Origin: a bacterium
GTDB taxonomy: Bacteria; Chlamydiota; Chlamydiia; Chlamydiales; SM23-39
Direction of reading: 5' to 3'
DNA length: 10,045 nt
Assembly: GCA_021818045.1 (NCBI GenBank)
Contig: JAKAFF010000036.1
Span: 1 to 10,045 of the forward strand
A model generated the notes under the pieces. The model did no database searches and had not been told where the DNA came from. It saw nothing but the letters and a program-made list of their open reading frames with translations. Numbering within the stretch: the stretch's first letter is position 1; each line of letters begins with the position of its first letter. Positions 5,756-10,045 of this stretch are shown here, in pieces. The position numbers and the translations under genes were made by a program.

Positions 5756-8403
5756 TCAGCCCAATTATTGCCAACGGCCATGTCTACTTCGATGCGAATA
5801 TGTAGCTGCATCGCATGCTCCATTTTTGCTTTGACGAACTGTTGAAAATCGGCGACTTCTTCACGAGGAACCTCAAAAATTAATTCGTCGTGGATCTGAA
5901 GGGCCATTTTTCCTAGCAACTTGCGCTCTCGAATGACCTTGTCGATATCGATCATGGCCATTTTAATGAGATCCGCGGCAGTTCCTTGTAATGGGGTGTT
6001 AATAGCGAGCCTTTCCGCTGCAGCGCGAAGGGATGGGTTGCGGCTATGGATCTCAGGGATAGGACGCTGTCTGCCGTTGAGCGTTTTAGCCATGCCTGTT
6101 TTGCGAGCGTCTGCTTTGCTTTGTTCTAAGTATCGTTGTACCCCAGAGTATCTAGCGAAATATTTTTTTATAAATATAGAGGCTTCAGATATTGAAATTC
6201 CCAGTTGTTTTGCGAGTCCAAAAGGGCTTTGTCCATAGACGATGCCAAAATTGACCGTTTTAGCTTGCGAGCGCATAGATTGGGTGACTTGATTTTCAGG
6301 CACATCAAAAATCAGCGAGGCTGTATGTACATGGATATCGCGCCCCATGTTAAAAGCGCGTGTCAGTTCGGCATCTTGACTGAAGTGAGCGAGCAAGCGC
6401 AGCTCGATTTGCGAATAATCTGCCCCTAGAAAGCACGATCCTTGAGTGGGTTTGAAGCATGCGCGGATCCCAGAATGTAGAGGAATATTTTGTAAATTGG
6501 GGTCTTGGCAAGAGAGGCGTCCCGTAGCGGTCACAGATTGATTGAATGTGCAGTGAATTCTCCCCGTCACTGGATTGACCGCGTGAGGCAGTGCATCGAT
6601 ATAGGTAGAACGCAGTTTTTCTAAGGTGCGATATTCGAGGATTTTTGGAATGATGGGGTGAGCATCAATGAGTTCTTCTAAGACATCTGCACTAGTGGAT
6701 TGGGTGCTGGATTTCAGCCTCAAGTGCTGGTACAGAATTTCGCTTAATTGTTTGGGGGAATTCAAGTTGAATTCTCCTCCCGCAAGTTGAAAAATCGAAG
6801 AACGGATTGCCGTCAACTCTTGTACAACAGATTGGCCGACCTTGTGCAGAGCTTCAGTGTCGAGATAGATGCCTGTACGCTCCATTTGGGCAAGAATGGG
6901 CAATAAAGGCAGTTCAATATCATAAAGAATCCGATCGAGGTGTTGCTCTTGCAAGGCAGGTTCAAACAGGTGTTTGAGTCTTGCAGTGTAATCGATGTCT
7001 TCACAACAATAGTCTTTGACCTTTTCTAAGGGGACGTCGCGCATCGAGATCTGCTTTTTGCCTTTGCCAATGAGGCTTTCCAAAGGAATTTTTGCTTTTT
7101 GGAATTTTTCCATCGCCAAATCATCTAGATTATGCCTGCGATTTTGGGGGTCCAGTAGATGGGAGGCAAGCAGCGTATCGAAAGCGATTTTATGAATCGG
7201 CAAAGAGAGGTTGGTTAAAACATGGTAGTCGTATTTAAAGTTATGCCCATAAAATGCGCAAGGTGCTGTTCGGAAAAACTCCTTGAGCATTTCTAGAACG
7301 CGGCGTTTCCCCAAGCGTCCATTCAAAGGCACATACCAAGCAGTTGCGGGTTCGATGCAAAAACCAATCCCTACAAGATGGGCAAGTAAGGGGGGAGTAG
7401 CGGTAGTGTCAGTATCTATGCCGACCGTTGTGGCTTTGGTAAGGAGGGTAAGCAGCTCTTGAAGTTGCGTTTCATCATCGACTAAGTGGTAATGGGGTAG
7501 ATCGGGATGTAAAGCAGCTTTACATGGGGGTGGAATGGGTGTGTGTGTGGGCTCATTTAGCTCTTTTAGCAGTGACTTGAACTGCATGGTTTGAAACAGG
7601 TGGGTCAGTTGTTGTCGATCGCTTTGTTTTAAACGATAAAATTCTGCGTCCAGGGGAATAGGGACTGTAGTACGCAAGGTAGCCAGCTCTCGGCTCATGA
7701 GGGCTTCTTTTTTTTGCGTTTTGAGCACTTCTTGTTTTTTGGCCCCTTTGACTTGCTCTGGGTGTGCTAAAATGTTGTCGAGAGTGCCTAGTTCTTGGAG
7801 TAAAGAGGCAGCCGTTTTAGGGCCAAATCCTTCCAAGCCTGGAATGTTGTCTGAAGCATCTCCCATGATGGCGAGCAGGTCGAGCATTTGATCAGGGCGC
7901 ACTCCGTATAACTCTTGGACTTTTGCGGCATCTACGAGCAGATTGTCTTTGTGTAAATGGAGCAAGAAGATGTGGTCGTTGACGAGTTGCATGAGGTCTT
8001 TGTCACTTGAACAAAGAAAGACGGTGGCCCCCTTTTTTTCGGCCCATAAGGCAACAGATGCCATGGTGTCGTCTGCCTCTACGCCGTCTACACACAAAGT
8101 GGGAAGACCGGCCATTGCGCAATATTCATAGGCCCACTCAAACTGAGGCAGTAGATCATCGGGCGCTGCTTTGCGGTGCATTTTGTATTCTGCATACACC
8201 TCTTTGCGCGACCGTTTATTGTCGGGGCCGTCGAAGACGCAGACTAAATGAGTGGGGGAGAAATCCCGGATCAGTTTTTGAATTGAGCGGATAAAGCCGA
8301 AAAGCGCACCTGTGGCTTGTCCTTGATCATTGGACATCGCTCCTATTGCGTAATAGGAGCGAAACAGGTAATTGACGGCATCTAGAATATAGATCTTATC
8401 CAT
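5749..8403 (-). CDS. polA: DNA polymerase I
   Basis: PolA fills gaps and removes RNA primers during replication and repair. The 884 residues hold all three domains. The 5' nuclease occupies about 1-285, with FDGPDNKRS (57-65), EADDTMAS (109-116), SSDKDL (132-137) and GDASDNIPG (181-189). The 3'-5' exonuclease-like domain occupies about 300-490. The polymerase domain has motif A at D662 (DYSQIELR), the O-helix with K715 and F719, and motif C HDE (838-840). The exonuclease domain keeps ExoII D392 (NFKYD) and ExoIII Y465 and D469, but ExoI reads DTD (330-332) where E. coli has DTE. Proofreading may thus survive in altered form, unlike in polymerase I lineages that lost these acids. The thumb loop before TSADVLEEL is several residues shorter than in E. 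coli. Its ATG abuts the sohB stop (TAGATG) with no Shine-Dalgarno sequence, which implies reinitiation. Confidence 0.99.
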   Translation of the reverse strand: MDKIYILDAVNYLFRSYYAIGAMSNDQGQATGALFGFIRSIQKLIRDFSPTHLVCVFDGPDNKRSRKEVYAEYKMHRKAAPDDLLPQFEWAYEYCAMAGLPTLCVDGVEADDTMASVALWAEKKGATVFLCSSDKDLMQLVNDHIFLLHLHKDNLLVDAAKVQELYGVRPDQMLDLLAIMGDASDNIPGLEGFGPKTAASLLQELGTLDNILAHPEQVKGAKKQEVLKTQKKEALMSRELATLRTTVPIPLDAEFYRLKQSDRQQLTHLFQTMQFKSLLKELNEPTHTPIPPPCKAALHPDLPHYHLVDDETQLQELLTLLTKATTVGIDTDTTATPPLLAHLVGIGFCIEPATAWYVPLNGRLGKRRVLEMLKEFFRTAPCAFYGHNFKYDYHVLTNLSLPIHKIAFDTLLASHLLDPQNRRHNLDDLAMEKFQKAKIPLESLIGKGKKQISMRDVPLEKVKDYCCEDIDYTARLKHLFEPALQEQHLDRILYDIELPLLPILAQMERTGIYLDTEALHKVGQSVVQELTAIRSSIFQLAGGEFNLNSPKQLSEILYQHLRLKSSTQSTSADVLEELIDAHPIIPKILEYRTLEKLRSTYIDALPHAVNPVTGRIHCTFNQSVTATGRLSCQDPNLQNIPLHSGIRACFKPTQGSCFLGADYSQIELRLLAHFSQDAELTRAFNMGRDIHVHTASLIFDVPENQVTQSMRSQAKTVNFGIVYGQSPFGLAKQLGISISEASIFIKKYFARYSGVQRYLEQSKADARKTGMAKTLNGRQRPIPEIHSRNPSLRAAAERLAINTPLQGTAADLIKMAMIDIDKVIRERKLLGKMALQIHDELIFEVPREEVADFQQFVKAKMEHAMQLHIRIEVDMAVGNNWAEC

Positions 8404-9444
8404 CTATGGTTGGTATAAATAGGCGACCTGATCTTTGATTTTAGGCGCCCCTGTATCGATTGTATGCTCGATTTTTCCTGTGAACAGAGGGGAGGCCTTT
8501 TCGTTGAGTAAAGAAGAGATCCATTCATTTTTAGGTTCTAAAGATACCACTTGGTAGGGCTTGTTTGGGTCTATTTTAGCCTCTTGCATTAAAGCTAAAA
8601 GAGCCTCATTACGAGATGCATTAGCGTGATCGATATAGCCATATTCTTGCGCCTGTACGGGATTGAACACTTGAGCTCCATACACGTCTACAAGCTTAGT
8701 TTTATCCAAGCGGGTGCGGGCTGTGGTCATGAGGTCGACGAAGCGCTGATAGAAATAGGCGGTGACTGCTTTGAGTGATGCATCTTCATTGGGTTTCCAG
8801 GGGCGAAATGGGGTCATCATATCCTTATCTAGCCCCTCTGTAATGGTTTGTGATGCAATGCCGATTTTCGCTAAGCCGTCTACGACGTTGAAGAACGGGC
8901 CGATGATCACGCCCACTGAGCCAATAATACTTGCGGGCCCTGCATAAATTTGATCTGCAGCGCAGGAGATGTACATGCCCCCTGATGCACAGAGGCCATC
9001 GACGTAGGCATAGATGGGTACTTTGTATTGCGCCTTATACTCTTGGAGCATCCGGTAGATGTTGTCTGCATCTACTACAGTGCCTCCAGGTGTATTCATG
9101 TGTAGTAAAATGGCTTTGACTCGATCTCCTTTTAAGAGGCTGGTTCTCGATTCGAGTAAGACATTTTGAACAGAGGCGGAATCCAAGCCGTTTGGCTCGC
9201 CAATCACTCCGTGGATATTCATTTGCAAAATGACAGGAGCGGAAGACGAAACAATTTCTTTGTTATTATGGGCATCTGGTAAGTATTGGATTTTGGTTTT
9301 TGCTTCCATGGCGGGAGTGCCGGAGAGCGCTCCGTAGATGATACTCATCACGATGAAGCCTAAAAATAGACCGCAAACAGCAAAAAACACTTTAAAAAAA
9401 GAGCGAATCGCAGAGATAAAAATCGATTCTCGTTGTACTTCCAT
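8404..9444 (-). CDS. sohB: membrane-bound S49 family serine peptidase (SohB/SppA type)
   Basis: This is a membrane-anchored protease of the signal peptide peptidase A family, which degrades leftover signal peptides or membrane protein fragments. The 346-residue protein has one strong transmembrane helix (about 17-40), followed by a single S49 domain. Visible landmarks are HMNTPGGTV (115-123), DGLCASGGMYIS (149-160) with probable nucleophile S154, the strand AGPASIIGSVGVI (168-180) and a lysine at K207 (TEGLDKD) placed about 53 residues after the serine, matching the Ser-Lys dyad spacing of the short SppA enzymes. It is a single-repeat form, like SohB and Bacillus SppA, not the fused E. coli SppA. 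The chlamydial counterpart next to polA is annotated sohB; sppA is equally defensible. GGAG lies 10 bases before the ATG. A 66-base gap separates it from the upstream pgsA-like gene, where Chlamydia carries npt2. Confidence 0.94.
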   Translation of the reverse strand: MEVQRESIFISAIRSFFKVFFAVCGLFLGFIVMSIIYGALSGTPAMEAKTKIQYLPDAHNNKEIVSSSAPVILQMNIHGVIGEPNGLDSASVQNVLLESRTSLLKGDRVKAILLHMNTPGGTVVDADNIYRMLQEYKAQYKVPIYAYVDGLCASGGMYISCAADQIYAGPASIIGSVGVIIGPFFNVVDGLAKIGIASQTITEGLDKDMMTPFRPWKPNEDASLKAVTAYFYQRFVDLMTTARTRLDKTKLVDVYGAQVFNPVQAQEYGYIDHANASRNEALLALMQEAKIDPNKPYQVVSLEPKNEWISSLLNEKASPLFTGKIEHTIDTGAPKIKDQVAYLYQP

Positions 9445-9510
9445 GGGCGCAAATCTCCATTTGGTGTTATGGTTACCCTAACTCAAAAATGCGTTAGAAG
9501 CAACTGTCTA

Positions 9511-10017
9511 TTACGTTTGGCGTGCTGCGGGCGTTGTGTGATACAGTTCTAAAAAAGCCAGCCAGCCCATACCTACAAAACTTGCGTAGAGATACCAAGG
9601 AAATGCGGCTCCAGCAACAAGTCCAATCAGTATGAGAAATTGGAGTGCTGTGGTCACCTTTCCCCATCGAATGGCTCGGAATGCAACCGTTTTCCATCGA
9701 CGTGTAGCAATCATGAGAAAACCGTATAGGCATAAAAAGAAGTCTCGGGAGAGCATAGCAGCCATTTCCCAAGGAGCTACGTGATGTTCTAACAAGAGGA
9801 CGGTAATTGCAAAATAGACAAAAAACTTGTCCATAGCAGGGTCGAGAATGGTCCCGAATTTGCTGACCGACTGACTTCTTCTAGCCAAATACCCGTCAAT
9901 GCTGTCTGTAATCATGGCCAAGATAACGGCTACAATGCGCAAGCTAGAGCTTTCTTGTAAAAAAAGAAAAGCCAGGGGCGCGCGGACAAAAGAGAGACTG
10001 TTCGAAGCATTCAGCAT
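9511..10017 (-). CDS. pgsA: CDP-alcohol phosphatidyltransferase, probably phosphatidylglycerophosphate synthase
   Basis: This integral membrane enzyme family moves a phosphatidyl group from CDP-diacylglycerol to an alcohol acceptor. The complete family signature D-x2-D-G-x2-A-R-x8-G-x3-D-x3-D is present at residues 38-63, with acids D38, D41, D59 and D63 that bind the metal and CDP. The chain is mostly hydrophobic, with likely helices at about 10-36, 65-78, 84-104 and 119-160. At 168 residues it is a little shorter than the usual 180 or so. The start MLNASNSLSFVRAPLAF resembles the NxLTxxR opening of PgsA, which supports this ATG. Glycerol-3-phosphate is the most likely acceptor, but Chlamydia has two pgsA-like genes (CT496 and CT797, from memory), so the paralogue's acceptor could differ. 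There is no strong ribosome binding site; AAGG lies 12 bases upstream. Confidence 0.9.
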   Translation of the reverse strand: MLNASNSLSFVRAPLAFLFLQESSSLRIVAVILAMITDSIDGYLARRSQSVSKFGTILDPAMDKFFVYFAITVLLLEHHVAPWEMAAMLSRDFFLCLYGFLMIATRRWKTVAFRAIRWGKVTTALQFLILIGLVAGAAFPWYLYASFVGMGWLAFLELYHTTPAARQT

Positions 10018-10045
10018 TTAGAGAAGAGACCTTAGGTCGCAGCCT

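Noticed and set aside
9445..9510. Promoter for sohB in the 66-base gap
   Set aside because: The best pairing, TTGCTT with TAGGGT at 17 bases, matches the -10 consensus at only three positions, so I do not annotate it.
10028..10038. Perfect short palindrome GACCT-T-AGGTC upstream of pgsA
   Set aside because: It has five-base arms and no T-run, and only one copy is present. It could be an operator but is equally likely to be chance.
10018..10045. Possible C-terminal end of an upstream gene, whose TAA (10018-10020) would directly abut the pgsA ATG
   Set aside because: Only eight sense codons (GCDLRSLL) are visible before the window edge. The TAA-ATG junction resembles sohB-polA, but this is too little to call a gene.

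Overview
The window carries a compact run of genes, all on the minus strand, that looks like the chromosome of a member of the Chlamydiae, more likely an environmental (amoeba-associated type) lineage than Chlamydia itself. The main evidence is gene order. In transcription order (high to low coordinates) it reads pgsA-like, sohB/sppA-like S49 peptidase, polA, coaE, rho, a membrane-anchored hypothetical. As I recall it, this is the Chlamydia trachomatis order CT496-CT494-CT493-CT492-CT491-CT490. The npt2-type nucleotide transporter (CT495), which I remember lying between sohB and pgsA, is missing here. Base composition looks to be in the mid to high 40s percent GC by eye (not computed), higher than classical Chlamydia. 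The taxonomic call is inference.

Layout from the high-coordinate end: 9511-10017 encodes a CDP-alcohol phosphatidyltransferase. After a 66-base gap come sohB/sppA (8404-9444), polA (5749-8403, whose ATG directly abuts the sohB stop), coaE (5153-5755, overlapping polA by 7 bases), rho (3815-5134, 18 bases after coaE), the CT490-like protein (2947-3786, 28 bases after rho) and a P1B-type metal ATPase (1137-2960, overlapping it by 14 bases). The spacing suggests one long, translationally coupled transcript from sohB to the ATPase. Then come a tRNA-Ser(GCU) gene with its own plausible promoter (997-1086) and a gene for an exported, glycosyltransferase-like protein (41-943). A good extended -10 lies at the low-coordinate edge and may drive a gene outside the window.

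Functionally this is housekeeping plus two accessory items. The housekeeping part covers phospholipid headgroup synthesis, membrane proteolysis, DNA polymerase I, the last step of CoA synthesis, Rho termination and a tRNA. The accessory items are the HMA-less, TPC-motif metal ATPase at the end of the rho cluster and the signal-peptide-bearing glycosyltransferase-like protein after the tRNA. I see no mobile element, CRISPR array, long repeat or plus-strand gene, and no non-coding stretch over 300 bases. I found no clearly new multi-gene system. The points most worth a second look are the two accessory genes, the CT490-like protein and a few residue changes in PolA and Rho.
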